A stretch of DNA of 64,000 nt from Schistosoma haematobium (taxonomy: Eukaryota > Platyhelminthes > Trematoda > Strigeidida > Schistosomatidae), in the NCBI RefSeq assembly GCF_000699445.3, contig NC_067196.1:88638364-88702363 (forward strand), in the 5' to 3' direction. The translations under genes and the position numbers were made by a program. How positions within the stretch are numbered: position 1 is the first letter of the stretch; each line of letters begins with the position of its first letter. This document shows positions 1 through 11,109 of the stretch, one piece after another. Below the pieces are notes generated by a model. That model worked only from the letters and a program-made list of their open reading frames with translations, did no database searches and was not told the origin of the DNA.

Positions 1-110
1 AAGAGTCACATATTAGGACGAAACAGTCATCCAGTGCTTTCAAGTTCTACATGATAGTGGTCGAGCTTCAATTGTCTCATGATCTCATCTATCAACATTA
101 TATATATATC
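1..110 (+). repeat. hammerhead SINE (family I), 3' part, cut by window edge
   Basis: This is the 3' third of the tRNA-derived SINE called family I here. It keeps the hammerhead stem II/GAAA portion (ggacgaaac near 17-26) and the characteristic tail reading agcttcaattg...catgatctca. The tRNA-like head lies outside the window. The copy is diverged. Confidence 0.7.
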
Positions 111-1000
111 TGTATCTTTCCAAAGTATTCTATATCATAAATTGACATTTGAATTATCATCAACTTTAAACTTATCTTTGTTTTTCTTCTATATTCTCTT
201 TTTTATTTACTGCATGTAATTCATTATTGTTCATTTATTGTTTAATTGTTTCACAATGTCCATAATAAAATACAAATCAAAATGTTCTCCAATGCCTGTA
301 TTGTTTAATTGAATTTCATTTTGCATGTATAATTCATGTCAATTATGTGTAATTCATATGGATATTATTTCATATTGTTGCTAACTAAATGTCTCTCTAA
401 TATCTGTACACTTCAATAATAATCAATGGCTTTATTTGTTACCTATCGGTTACGTCATAATATCTGTATCTATATATGTCTGTATACGTTTAAACTAGGC
501 ATTTTTACAACGTAATCGTCAATGGCAAAATATAGAGAAACAAAAAGATATGCATGCAACTAATTAACATTCATCAATTTCATTACAAACTGCATGTTCA
601 TAAATAAGAATTAAAGAGAATTCATTCAGTATTTATGACAATGTATAAATCCATATGATGACAAATATAATTTCTGTTTAGTTTTTGTTTTTTCTTTTTT
701 CTCTTCTTTTTTTCTCCGTTTTTTTTCTTCTTTTTCATTTCAATTCATTTAAACGTCGTCATGTAGTAACTTGTACTTGTTCCGATGATTACGTCATATA
801 AGGTTGTATTTCATCTAAAATATTGAATGATCGACTATGATGTTTGTATTTTGAATTCATGTAGGTTATTGTTCCATAAAATTGATTTTTTGTATCTAAG
901 CTTCTCTTAGTTTTTTTGTGTGAGAGAGAGTTTGTTAAATAACTGATGTATACGGTTGATATATTGACTATATAGAACGTTTATTAGATTTCACAGGTTG
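111..1000. other. unassigned AT-rich sequence
   Basis: No coding signal or repeat was recognised. The stretch is strongly AT-rich, with T-rich runs around 690-740. Confidence 0.5.
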
Positions 1001-1195
1001 AAATCATGATTTAATTGAAGCTAGACCACCATGGAAAACCTTGAAGCACTGGAAGGCCGTTTCGTCCTATCGTGGGACTCCTCAGCAGTGCGCACCCATA
1101 CTAGAACGAAACGACTGTCCAGTGCTTCAAGGTTTTCCATGGTGGTCTAGCTTCAGTTGACTCATGATTTCAATCTGTGAAATTTCTAAAAAAAT
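1001..1195. repeat. fold-back (palindromic) pair of family I SINE 3' ends
   Basis: Two SINE 3' ends face each other. The left arm (about 1003-1095) is a minus-strand SINE tail with hammerhead. The right arm (about 1096-1180) is a plus-strand tail. Both arms extend outward through the tail sequence (gaaatcatga / tcatgatttc) into the flank. The tRNA-like middle is missing, so the unit is a near-perfect palindrome of about 180 bases. The left arm keeps a good hammerhead core, while the right arm has lost the CUGANGA box. Confidence 0.85.
1046..1093 (-). ncRNA. hammerhead ribozyme motif, well preserved
   Basis: On the minus strand the CUGANGA box reads CTGAGGA (1079-1085) and the GAAA box lies at 1060-1063. 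Stem I pairs six bases (GCACTG with CAGTGC) and stem II pairs GTCC with GGAC. The predicted cleavage site is after TTC, between 1052 and 1051. Stem III is minimal and has one mismatch, as in the short stem III of known schistosome hammerheads. Activity is inferred, not shown. Confidence 0.7.
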
Positions 1196-1249
1196 CTCCA
1201 CAAAACTCATTCTGTTTATTAGATCTATTGGATTTATTCATAAAGAAAT

Positions 1250-1410
1250 AGAATAGATCTTGGGTTCGAATCCCTTGGGGGCGGGGTCGTGGATATGCAT
1301 TGTTATTGTGAGAAGTCCCATACTAAGACGAAACGGCCGTCTAATGCTTCCAGGTTTTCTATGGTGATCTGGCTTTAATTGACTTATGAATTCAACTATT
1401 TTACAAACGA
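1250..1410 (+). repeat. SINE family I, 3' two thirds
   Basis: A B-box-like gggttcgaatccc near 1262 is followed by a decayed hammerhead (GAAA box near 1340) and the SINE tail. The CUGANGA box is disrupted. The copy is 5'-truncated. Confidence 0.75.
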
Positions 1411-1639
1411 ATAGTTAAACAGAAATTTCTAAACCTGAACTAAAATTAAATAACCAATAAAGATGAAAAAGTTATTGCTGTTGACACCCTCTAATAATAT
1501 AACGATCATATTGACCGAATACATTGATTGAAGATTTTTAGGAATTCGAATGATTTACTTAGAAGTGTACCGTCTTTTTAATAAGGATTAATGTTATAAA
1601 CTATTATCAAATGAAACATTTGTGTTTCTTACTTGGTAG

Positions 1640-2065
1640 TCATTAATTGAATCTTCCTATTGATGTTTAGAATTTTAATTGATCAGTCTCATATTGACAT
1701 ATGTGTATCTTCTGTGTATTGCCTCGATATTGCCTGAATTCACAAACATTCTTAGCAAAGATAGATGGTGGCTGGTAGTGAAATTTAGAACGCGAATTTC
1801 ACCTTATTTGCGGCTCGTCAGCTTCAACTAGACAATATCAAATGATTCTAAACTTCACTTCATTGCACAAACTACTAGCTAACAGAACTCAATAGCTAAG
1901 TGGGTAACTCGATGACATTTAAAACAAACAGTACTGGGTTCGAATCCTAGAGTAAAAATGAATTCTGAGGTGCAGGTACATCCAACTGAAGAGTCCCGAA
2001 TAGGACGAAACGCTCGTCAAACTAAATTTCACTGCTGGCTACTGTCCATTTTTGTTTATAATGCC
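1640..2065 (+). repeat. Sm-alpha-type SINE with hammerheads at both ends
   Basis: From about 1651 a conserved left flank shared with five other loci (cttcctattgatgttta) leads into an inverted hammerhead end near 1785-1835. Next comes a tRNA-like region with an A box (tagctaagtgg near 1894) and a perfect B box (ggttcgaatcc near 1937). A forward hammerhead at 1981-2035 closes the unit. The two ends are inverted repeats of the same ribozyme region. Confidence 0.75.
1981..2030 (+). ncRNA. hammerhead ribozyme motif, stem I damaged
   Basis: The CTGAAGA box is at 1986-1992, GAAA at 2007-2010 and GTC at 2016-2018. Stem II (GTCC/GGAC) and the tiny stem III are intact. Stem I no longer pairs because the 3' side reads aaact. 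The motif is recognisable but probably weak. Confidence 0.6.
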
Positions 2066-2149
2066 TGTTTTTCTTAGATCTTTTTCTGACATTCTTCAGA
2101 TGATATCAATTAATGATGAAAAATTATTTTCGGTTTGTAGAGAATTTCG

Positions 2150-2760
2150 ACAAATTCATAGTAATTTCACTGATTGAAATCATGAGTCAATTGAAGCTAG
2201 ACCACCAAGCAAGACGTGGAAGCACTGGACGACCGTTTCGTCCTAGTATGGGACTCTTCAGCAGTTCGCATCCACGATCCCGCACCCCGAGAGATTCGAA
2301 CCCACGACCTACCGGTCTCGTGCCAGGCGCTTAGCCAACTAGACCACTGAGCCGGCACCTTTCTGATAATAATCATCTGCTAACTAGTGACTGACTTCAA
2401 GAGATACTTCTGGAGTTCTAGTGAAAAGCCGTTACAGGTGGGGTTCAACCAGGTCTGTTGTGAGATATCAACTCACTGATGACAATGGTGTACGGTGGCG
2501 CAACTTCATGGATTGGTTGAAACTAGACAATAACAATGTTGCATACCAGCTCAGTGGTCTAATGGTTAATTGCTCACGCGCGAGACTGATAGGTCCTGAG
2601 TTCGAATCTCCCGGAGTGCGGGATCGTGGGAGCGCACTACTGAGGAGTCCCATAGTAGGTCGAGACGGTCGTCCAGTGCTTCCAGGTTTTCCATAGTGGT
2701 CTAGCTTCAATTGACTCATGATTTTAATCAGTGAAATTTCTAATATCTCCACAAAACCCC
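2150..2760. repeat. palindromic pair of near-complete family I SINEs
   Basis: A minus-strand SINE (about 2175-2365) carries tail, hammerhead, reversed B and A boxes and the end ccactgagccggc. It is followed by a plus-strand full-length SINE (about 2376-2755) that starts at the ctaactagtgactgacttc head and includes its own tRNA-like region and hammerhead. The two share inverted 3' tails, so open frames on both strands here are repeat shadows. Confidence 0.85.
2222..2268 (-). ncRNA. hammerhead ribozyme motif, complete core
   Basis: On the minus strand CTGAAGA lies at 2255-2261, GAAA at 2236-2239 and GTC at 2228-2230. Stem II is GTCC/GGAC. Stem III is three pairs with a two-base loop. Stem I has one mismatch. 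All invariant core positions are present. It is one of the two best-preserved ribozymes of the window. Confidence 0.72.
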
Positions 2761-3570
2761 ATCTGAAAATTCATAGTAATTAATAAAATACATTGATAAG
2801 TTATTACAGAAATAGTTGATAAACTAATCTATGTCCTATGTCCATTTTCATTCATGTCCTTATCTTTCATTAATCCATTTTAGAAAAAAATGAGTCTCAA
2901 TCATTAAAGTCCTTAAATTTTTCAAGTTTTATTTCTTTGAAACGCCCGTCCTGGATTCCATTGCAAACCACTATCCATCTTTGTTTATTATTTTGAGTTG
3001 GATTGAGATAATATAGGTGTTGTTATGAATCATTTGGTCAAACTTATACAATTATCATACTATAATTACTCACTAATCTACATACATTGTAAATGAAGTA
3101 GTTAACTCAACTGATCACTTTATTGTGTATGAATTTTTATTTATCCTGTTTTATTTGATCTAGGTACATAGATCATCGACTGATAAACACTTCCTGATGC
3201 GTTAGGGAATAACTCTCATTACGATTAGGTAAAGAACAATGTATCATTGTAAAATAGATTGTTTAATAACATGTATTTAACAAGTACCAAGTAACGATGA
3301 ACTCATCATACAATACTGTTTATAATGTGAAATTGAATCTTTGAAAAATATACAAACATTATCTATTTCATATTACAGATATATCAGTTAAAAGTAGATC
3401 TATTTGTATAGCAGTAACTATTTGATTCGTGAAGCACCCATTCCGTTTATACTTTAAGACTAATACTGTACAATATTTTTGGAATTAGATTCATATGTGT
3501 GATTAAGGAAATTATTAAATGAATTACTAACGAATGATGTAATGTGTTACATTATTCGTGTTACGTAAGT
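2761..3570. other. unassigned AT-rich sequence
   Basis: A fragment near 2930-2990 (aaacgcccgtcctggattcca) is the 3' end of an Sm-alpha-type hammerhead. The rest shows no gene and no repeat that I recognise. Confidence 0.5.
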
Positions 3571-4022
3571 ACTTACGTTTGTTACTGCTCGTGGAAGAGC
3601 ATAGGTCACCTAGCAGCATTCTCCATCAAACCCTGTCCTGAGCAATCTTCCCCAAGTCTTTCCAATTATTATTCATCCTTCTCATATCTGCTTCTATTTC
3701 GCGACGTAATGTGTTATTTGGTCTTCCAATTTTGTATTTCTCTTGAGGATTCCATGTTAGGGCTTAACTCGTTATTCAGTTTGGTGATTTCCGTAATGTA
3801 TTTCCTATCTACTTCCAACATCTTTTCCTAGTTTCCTATTCAGCTGAAAGTTGGTTTGTTCTCAGTAGGCTGTTGCTGACTGTATTTAGGCAATGAATGT
3901 TGAGTATCTTAGGTCGACAACTATTTATAAATACTTGTACCTTCTTCACGATGGTTGTAGTAGTTCTCCAGGTTTCAGCTCCGCACAGTACAACTGTCTT
4001 GACATTCGTATTGAATAAAATT
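3571..4022 (-). mobile_element. RTE-type non-LTR retrotransposon, 3' end fragment
   Basis: Reading the minus strand gives the C-terminal part of the RTE reverse transcriptase polyprotein, with the conserved end ...GLCS..NRRK just upstream of the element's 3' terminus at the acttacg end. It is 5'-truncated and broken by frameshifts and stops. The family resembles schistosome RTE elements such as SR2/Perere-3. This is a dead copy. Confidence 0.8.
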
Positions 4023-4093
4023 AATTTCTGTAGAACATGGTAGATATGCGCAATTGCTAGTCGAAATTAATGCCAAGCAGCTAGAAAATGCCA

Positions 4094-4566
4094 TTGTAGC
4101 GTCGATTACCATGTCAAGCCCACAGAACTTATTCTAGCTTTCAGACAGATCAATTTGTCCATCCTTCTTCAGTCACATTTTGAGTTTGTTAACTATTCGC
4201 TTAACAATTTTGACTGATTTTTATAAGAGTGTACGCGTGTAAATTTCTTATTTTACTCATCACATGTCTGTAACTTATTTTTGTTCGGCTATAAATATCG
4301 ATTCACGTTTGATTAATTCGAGCTGACTAACATGCCTTCTCCGATCCGTTTCGCTTCCTTTGCTCCGACTTCCTGAATATCTATTATGATCAACGATTTT
4401 ATCAAATATTCAAAACTTCACTGTCGTATTTAAATTATATTAAATCCGTTATTCACTAACGTGAGTTAAGTTACTAATTATAAACGGGGATTGGCGACAT
4501 GTATATTTCGATGGCAATCAGCATACAATCCAACTGTAGTCAGATATAGGGCCACTGATAAAACAT
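4094..4566. repeat. LTR-like dispersed repeat (family D), copy 1
   Basis: The sequence aligns over about 475 bases with 12285-12779. Both begin tgtag(c/t)gtcg, both carry ctataaatat near the middle and both end with a similar ggg(c/t)cact tail. The TG start and internal TATA-like box suggest a solo LTR. Left and right flanks share aatgcca, but the repeat ends do not fit that duplication exactly, so the class is uncertain. Confidence 0.5.
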
Positions 4567-4635
4567 AATGCCACCGTAAAAACTTAACTCATACATGTTT
4601 AATCGAAGTCAATTTATTCAGTAACAACTCTTTAG

Positions 4636-4945
4636 TACTTACTCACGCCTGTTACACTTTGTCTAAAAGCATAGGCCATCCATTAGCACTCTCCATCCAA
4701 TATTGTCCTGGGCAAACGTTTCCAGTTCTTTGTAGTTTTTATTCAATCTTTTCATGTTTGCTTCCCATTCACGATGTAACATGTTCTTTGGCCTTCCAGT
4801 TTATTGTTTCCCTTCAGGATTCTATGTTAGGGATTGCCTAGTGATGTAGTTTAGTGATTTCTTCAATGTATATTCTATCCATTTCCAACATCATTTCCTA
4901 AGTTCCTCTTCATTTGGAAGCTGGTTTGTAGTAGGTTGATTTCAA
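4636..4945 (-). mobile_element. RTE-type retrotransposon 3' end fragment
   Basis: This is the same family as 3571-4022, again only the last coding part. It opens at the tacttactcacgcctgttac terminus and fades out after about 300 bases. Several stops and frameshifts are present. Confidence 0.75.
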
Positions 4946-5496
4946 ATTGTATAAATAATAATAATAATCTATGTGTGACTGCATGCATATTTGTTCATAT
5001 ATACTCGTAAATGTATGCATTTTACTTACCAAGGAAACGTATACAACTGTATACATATATGTATATATATTTATATGTGTAAGGATTTGTTACATGTTTC
5101 TATGTTGTATCGAAAATGTCTATTTGCTTGTAAATTCAATGTCAAAGTTTAGTTGCTAACTAATGTATATATGTATATGTTTAAATGTATCACTTACATA
5201 GTACAATTTAACCATTATGTATTTATTTCTAATATAAACAAGAAGATAAACCACAGGTTCTTTATTTTTTTTGGGGGGGGGGAGGATTATTTTCAAAAGT
5301 AATTTGATTTTAACAACTTTAGGGAATCCTTTATTCAAAAAAAAAAAAACGGTAGAGTTGAACCATAAAAATTAAATAAATTGTACCCAGGTTACGTTTC
5401 AATCAATGTAGCTTTTCAGAAATACTATTCTAAAGGTATGTTTACAGCAAACAATAATGTTGTCTTCTTTTTTTCAACTTTTATTCTAAATATGTT
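4946..5496. other. unassigned AT-rich sequence
   Basis: No gene is supported. It contains an ATA-rich stretch (5040-5075), a G run (5272-5281) and an A run (5338-5350). Confidence 0.5.
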
Positions 5497-6070
5497 TGTT
5501 ATATCCCGATGAGAATAATGAAGGGTACAAATATTTTTTGTGGTGCGATGTCGTCTGTTTGGTTTGTGTATAATATAAACCCAGTATGTTTGGAATTCAT
5601 GTTTCATATTGTAGAGGCTGAGATTGGTGTTCTGGACTCAATAGACAGGAGTAGGTCGGAAGAAGGACCGATAAAGACTTTAGACTGCTCGTATGGGCTG
5701 TATGCTTCATTGGTCAGGTCGATAACCCATTATCCTCAGATTGGTGGTATCACTAGGTTATGTATTGATAGGGGTCTGGTGAAGGAGAACACGGGTTGGG
5801 ACAACCAAACTATATTTAGTACAAAATTACAGCGTTACTTGGTAAAATAGAAAAACCATACTATAATACTTAATTTGCAAAATGTTCAATAATTGTCTCG
5901 CACTTTATTGTTCTTGCATTTCCATACTATTTGCTTTCTATTCCCGCTCTTCCTTTCTTGATCTTCCCCATCTTCTGCCGCCAGACATTACATTCCTGAC
6001 TCGCGTCATATACTACTTATATCAATATAAGTAGCACGCACCACAGGGGCACAGGGTACAAGTTATAACA
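5497..6070 (+). mobile_element. BEL/Pao-like solo LTR
   Basis: The repeat starts TGTTAT and ends GTTATAACA. It is flanked by five-base near-duplications (atgtt at 5492-5496, atctt at 6071-6075). It is homologous in its start, middle (gaggctg...ttctggact) and end to the solo LTR at 36893-37397 read on the minus strand. The last 200 bases are enlarged by an insertion of another dispersed repeat (about 5875-6000). TGTTA ends and a five-base duplication are typical of BEL/Pao elements. Confidence 0.65.
5875..6000 (-). repeat. dispersed repeat family E, copy inside the solo LTR
   Basis: Read on the minus strand this matches 33800-34000 and 9683-9925 (shared words include atgtctggcggcagaag and ttgcaaat(t/g)aag). 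It probably inserted into the LTR. Its class is unknown. Confidence 0.5.
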
Positions 6071-6294
6071 ATCTTCAAATTAATTAGAACATTGTAATTC
6101 GTGTAAAGAATTCTTATTTTACCTCAAATATTTAGATATGTATGTAGAAAGTAAAATATGCACATTGATAACTATGATATCACTGTGTAATATCTGTAAT
6201 AGTTATCTAAACATAGATTGTAAAAGTTTTATAAATGCAAGAAAACAAACTAATATAATTGATAATTCATTTTGTATTTTGATCGAATTTTATT

Positions 6295-6950
6295 CTTTGA
6301 CCTGGATGGTTTGGTTGTGGAGCTTTCATCGTTCTTCTAAACAACATCACCGGTAGCACAAACTTCAGGTAGAAGTCTGATCTGGACGGCCGCTTCATCC
6401 AATTTTAGGAATTCACAGCAGTGCGCAGTGTGTCGCTCAATTTTGTGGATTAGTTGAAGTTATACATTACCACCGTTGGATGCCAGCTTAGTGGTTTAGA
6501 GGATAAGTGTTTTCACGCGAGACTGATAGGTTCTGGGTTAGGATCTCGCGAGGCGGGATCGTGAATGCAGACTGTTAAGGAGTCCCACAATAGGACGAAA
6601 CGGCCATCCAGTGCTTTCAGGTATTGCATAGTGATCTAGCTTCAATTGACTCATGGTCTCAACTAGTGAAATTACTATAAAATATCCATGAAACCCCTTT
6701 TGATATTTATTGTTGTTAAATAGTTAAAGATAAAGGGATAAATTGATAATATCCTACATTATCATACATGCTAATCTTTCGTTTAATAGTGCTTGTATGT
6801 TAGCAAAGTAATTGACTTTCTTCACATATGCCTTCTGAGAATCAGATTAGGCCTCAACCTGAGGTTTGTGCTGATAATGGTGTTGTTTAGAAGAACAATA
6901 AAAGCACGATCAAACCAACCAGCTCAGAGGACAAAACTCCACCGAAATCA
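6295..6950. repeat. fold-back (MITE-like) element split by a SINE
   Basis: The left arm (about 6295-6375, ctggatggtttggttgtgg...) is the inverted complement of the right arm (about 6850-6950, ...gatcaaaccaaccagctcag). The arms belong to the fold-back family also seen at 10875, 23130, 31780 and 57332. A family I SINE lies between them. Confidence 0.65.
6376..6715 (+). repeat. SINE family I, nearly full length, inside fold-back element
   Basis: It holds a reversed hammerhead remnant at 6378-6430, the head (gtgtcgctcaattttgtgg), a tRNA-like region (A box near 6490, damaged B box near 6535), a decayed hammerhead (GAAA near 6596) and the standard tail ending at the aaacccctttt terminus. It is in the same orientation as 14436-14850. 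Confidence 0.75.
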
Positions 6951-7320
6951 TTTACCTGAGCTACAGATCTTCTCCACCATCTCATTCAGTGTTGTTTGTT
7001 TGAATCTTCCCATCGATATTTAGGACTAGGTCAGTTTGTTATTGGTATATGTGTATCTTGTGAGGATTGCCTCGATATTGTCAAACATTATAAGCATAGT
7101 TGGATAGTGGTTAATAGTGGAATCCACGACGAGCCAGTGGCTGCTACGACTCAATAGCTAAGTGGTTAACGCCATAGCGCTTGAAGTGAACGGTACTGGA
7201 TTCGACTCCTAGAGTGAACATCAAGTGCGAGATGCAGGTACAGACAGATGCCGAGTCCCAAAGAGGACGAAACATGCGTCCTGGATTTCATTGCTAGCCA
7301 CTATCCATCTTTGCTTATAT
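6951..7320 (+). repeat. Sm-alpha-type SINE with conserved left flank
   Basis: After the fold-back arm comes the recurring ctacagatcttctccacc flank, then the gaatcttcccatcg block, a truncated inverted end, a tRNA-like region (A box tagctaagtgg near 7151; B box altered near 7199) and a hammerhead near 7245-7290. In that hammerhead GAAA and GTC are kept but the CUGANGA box is broken (ccgag). Confidence 0.75.
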
Positions 7321-7492
7321 ATGATTGATAGTTATTATTAATTTCCTAACTATTTTAAGCATATATATGAACCAAAATTTACATTTTTTTCTGGAAGAGC
7401 CCTTATCGAATCGTAAATTCATGAGTAGTATATTCATAATTATTACGATGAAATGTCTGAGATTTTTAAATAAAGGTAATGTGAATATCTAC

Positions 7493-8392
7493 TCTCTCCC
7501 TTCCTCTTTCTTCTGGTGGTCGACTGGATTATGAAGACTTCGACATTTGAGGGAAAACACGGCATACATTGAACAGCTCAGGACCAATAAGACGATTTGG
7601 ACTTCGCAAATGACCTAGTTCTCCTATCGCATACACATGAACAAATGCAAATAAAGACAGCTAGTGTAGCAGCAGTCTATATATCAGTAGGCCTCAACAT
7701 ACACAAGGGGAAAACCAAGGTCCTCAAATACAAAACGGAGAACGGTAATCCAATCACTCTTGATGGCAAAACTCTGAAAGATGTAAAATTTTTCACAAAC
7801 CTGGGAAGCATCGTCGATAAATAAGGAGGTTCAGATGCGTGGATTGGCAAAGCAAGAGCCGCATTCCTACGATTGAAAAACATATGCAACTCAAAACAAC
7901 TTTCAACCAATATCAAAGTGAGGATCTTCAATATGAATGTCAAGGCAGTTCTACTGTATCGAGCTGAAACTTGGAGAACTACAACAACCACTATCAAAAA
8001 GGTAGAAGTATTTATAAATGGTTGTCTACTCAAGATACTCAACATCCATTGACTGGATAACATCAGCAACAGCCTTCTCTGGGAGAGAACAAACTAGCTT
8101 TCAGCTGAAGAAGAAATTATGAAAAGACGATGGAAATGGATAGGACATACATTACGCAAATCATCAAACTACATCACGAGGCAAGCTCTAACTTGGAATC
8201 CTGAAGGGAAGCGAAAAAGAGGAAGGCCAAAGAACACATTGCGTCGGATAATAGAAGCAGATATGAAAACGATGAATTACAACTGGAAGGAGCTAGAAAG
8301 GATTGCCCAGGGCAGGGTTGGATGGAGAATGCTGGTGAGCGGCCTATGCTCCTGCACGAGGAGTAACAGGCGTAAGTAAGTCAGTAAATACA
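7493..8392 (+). mobile_element. RTE-type retrotransposon, 3' third (reverse transcriptase C-terminus)
   Basis: About 900 bases of RTE reverse transcriptase in broken frames. It starts at the region encoding ...W.MKTSTFEGKHG, passes the catalytic motif, which here reads FANDLVLLSHT instead of FADD, and ends in the conserved C-terminus with [10 protein letters not shown] (open at 8119-8379) and ...SNRRK before cgtaagtaag. The lost catalytic Asp and frameshifts make it a dead, 5'-truncated copy. Confidence 0.85.
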
Positions 8393-8814
8393 ATAGATGT
8401 ACATAACAGACGACTGTATGTAAACAAACTACTTCTCAAAAACACCATCGTAAAAGTTATCTTATACGATAGTCTATTAGACTGCCTACATCTCATAGAA
8501 GAATGTCGAAGAAATCATAAATCTAATCTAAAATAATTGTTTATATTCCAGAGTCTATTTTTTCCTTTTTTTCTTTGACTTTGTGCATGTTCTCATTTAT
8601 GTAGAACAAACTGGTTTAGAGTTTATCATTTTATGTGAAATGTAGAGTTTGTTTAGAATGAATGAATGAATGAATGAATGAATGAAATAACAAACATATT
8701 CAGAAAAAGAGAAGGAAAAACAATGTTATAAAATCTTTACTAAATAAATTGATGACATTTATGTAGAACACCCGAATACTAGAAGTTTAATCAGTGAACA
8801 GTAACAAAACTTAA
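8393..8814. repeat. unassigned stretch with (GAAT)n microsatellite
   Basis: Positions 8658-8686 are an uninterrupted GAAT/TGAA tetranucleotide run of about seven units. No gene was recognised around it. Confidence 0.7.
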
Positions 8815-8990
8815 TAGTTGAATTCATGAGTCAATTGGAGCTAAAAAAAAACATGGAAAACCTAGAAGCACTAGACGATTGTTTCATCCCATATGGGATT
8901 TTGCTGTGACTGTACGCATCTATGATCCCGCCCCCGTGGGAGTCGAACCAAAAACCTATCAGTCTCGCACACGAGCGCCTAACCTGTAGA
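8815..8990 (-). repeat. SINE family I, 3' two thirds, minus strand
   Basis: Tail, decayed hammerhead (8875-8910) and a reversed B box (tcgaacc) are visible. The tRNA-like A-box half is missing. Confidence 0.7.
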
Positions 8991-9599
8991 ATAAAACTGA
9001 AAAATAATTCCTATTTAAACTATGAGAACACGAAGTTCAGCGAAGGGATCTATTTTCAACGAATTTATTATCAAGCTGTACAATCGTGTATATAGATATA
9101 TGAAAATGTTTTGTTAAATTACTAGTTCCGTGAGGAAATGTGAACAAGGAATAACCAAGATGAGGTAATAGAAGATTATAATACTAGATTACGTAATACG
9201 AATAATAATAATAATGATAAAGGCCAAGACAACTATAACGACAGGACATACTTCTTTTGTACGCATAGTTCTGGCTTGAGCTCAAGGATGGTAAGGGCTT
9301 CGGCTATTTTTTAGGAGTTCAGTACGAAGAAATCTAGGTAGATTTAAACGAATCGTATATACAACTTTAAATTCAAACTACAGACTGGCAGAATAACTAC
9401 AGTCGACTAGATGTTCAAGTATGGAACTCCTAATTGCTTTCCTCTCACCTTTGTAGAATCACACTGGGACATGTTCCCTTATCCGAAATTAAATTGTAGT
9501 AAATAAATATGTATATCTACATGGATATTAGCGGTTACTTTCAATTAACATTAAATGGAAACATTCGAACACTTTCTACGATATTTTATTATTTCTAAG
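8991..9599. other. unassigned sequence
   Basis: No coding exon or repeat was recognised. A short AAT-repeat tract lies near 9201-9220. Confidence 0.45.
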
Positions 9600-9682
9600 G
9601 CATAAAAATATAATAGGACGAAACGTCCATCCAATGCTTCCAGGTATTCCATAGTGGTCTAGCTTCAATTGACTCATAAGTA
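9600..9682 (+). repeat. SINE family I tail with hammerhead half
   Basis: Only the 3' part remains, from ataggacgaaacgtccatcc (GAAA box) through agcttcaattgactcat. Confidence 0.75.
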
Positions 9683-9925
9683 GTATATGATGATAGTCAA
9701 GAATAGAATGTATTTCAGCAGAAGGTTGAAAAGGAAACAACGGAAACAGAAAGCAATTGGTATGAAAATGGACGAATAATGAAATCTGAGACGACTGATT
9801 GATATTTACAAAAGGAACAGTGAAGTTTGAGACAATGGATTGATATTTTGCAAATTAAGTATTTACTGTCTGATTCTCAGACTTTACGAAGAGATTCTGT
9901 AATGTTGAGATTCGAAATATTCGAT
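9683..9925 (+). repeat. dispersed repeat family E
   Basis: Homologous to 33800-34000 and, reversed, 5875-6000. It contains an internal partial duplication (gattgatatttacaaaagg / gattgatattttgcaaatt). Nothing coding was recognised. The class is unknown. Confidence 0.5.
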
Positions 9926-10208
9926 TGTTTCAACTTGAGTTATTGCCCAGTACACTGCTTATTTCTACCAGTGTGCTGAAAAAGAAATAATGATTTTTAA
10001 ATGTGGAACTTTATAAACCGGAGGGTTTTAAATTCAATATTGTTGTATTCTTAAAACATCTTTATACCTAAAGTAACTATTGTGTTGTATCATGATTTTT
10101 ACCATTTCAAAGTTCAAACCGTATTTGAAAATATTGAATAGGTCAAAGCAATATTTGAGTCAATGTTTAAAATGAAATAGATTGCATAACTAACTAACAG
10201 ACTTAATT
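9926..10208. other. unassigned AT-rich sequence
   Basis: Part may continue repeat E. No gene is seen. Confidence 0.4.
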
Positions 10209-10799
10209 ATTTACTTACTCCTGTTACTCCCATCAACTAACATTCTCCAACCCACTCTGTACTAGACATTCCTTTCTAGTTCGATCCAAGTGTTCTTCAT
10301 TCTTCTCATGTCTGACTCCATTTCTCAAAGTAATGTGCTCTTTCGTCTTCCTGCTTTCCTTCACCTTGAGGATTCCGATTGAGGGGTTGCCTTGTGACAC
10401 ATTTGGGTGCTTTCCTCATTATGTTTCCTATCTACTTCCAGTGATCCTTCCTGACTTCTCCCTCCGCTGGAACCTCGTTTGTTCTCTCACACAGTAGGTT
10501 GTTACTGATAGTGTCTGGCCAACGGATCCGAAATATTTTGAATAGACAACTGTTAATAAACACTTGTATCTTCTGGATGATGGTTTTCGTAGTTCTCCAG
10601 GTTTCCGCCCCATATAGTAGAACTATGTCGACATTTGTATTAAAAGTTCTGAGTTTGGTGTTGGCTTACAGACAGTTGTTTTGAGTTTCTGATGTTCTTC
10701 AGTTGTAGATATGATGCTCTTGGTTTGCCGATCCGCGCCTTCACATCTGCATCAGATCCACCGTGTTCATCAATGATGCTGCCCAGATATGTAAAGGTT
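10209..10799 (-). mobile_element. RTE-type retrotransposon 3' end
   Basis: Minus-strand RTE reverse transcriptase C-terminus in several frames. It runs from the terminus at tacttactcctgttac back to the region encoding ...YLG.IIDEHGG. It is 5'-truncated and frameshifted. Confidence 0.8.
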
Positions 10800-10874
10800 T
10801 ATATATATATATATGTATATATAGGAATTAGGTCATAGGAATAAGGACATACTTCACTACGACTATGACCAGTT

Positions 10875-10985
10875 TTGTTTGGTGGAGTTTCGTCCTTTGA
10901 GTTTTATGGTTTAATTATGTAACTTCCATTGTTCTTCTGAATAACATCGTCAGTACAAACTTCGGATAGAAATGACATGTTCAAA
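10875..10985 (+). repeat. single arm of the fold-back (MITE-like) family
   Basis: The sequence ggtggagtttcgtcctttgag...cttcggatagaa corresponds to the left arm of the family seen complete at 57332-57679 and split at 6295-6950. The right arm is absent. Confidence 0.6.
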
Positions 10986-11109
10986 TAACTCCAATTTACA
11001 CTAAATAGTCTAATATCGATCTGTTTATTATCTTGAATACATCTTTGGTTAATAACTCTCTGAAAGTTGTTCACGAGTTTTGAAGTGTGAATTCTTAGAA
11101 CTTCGGTCA

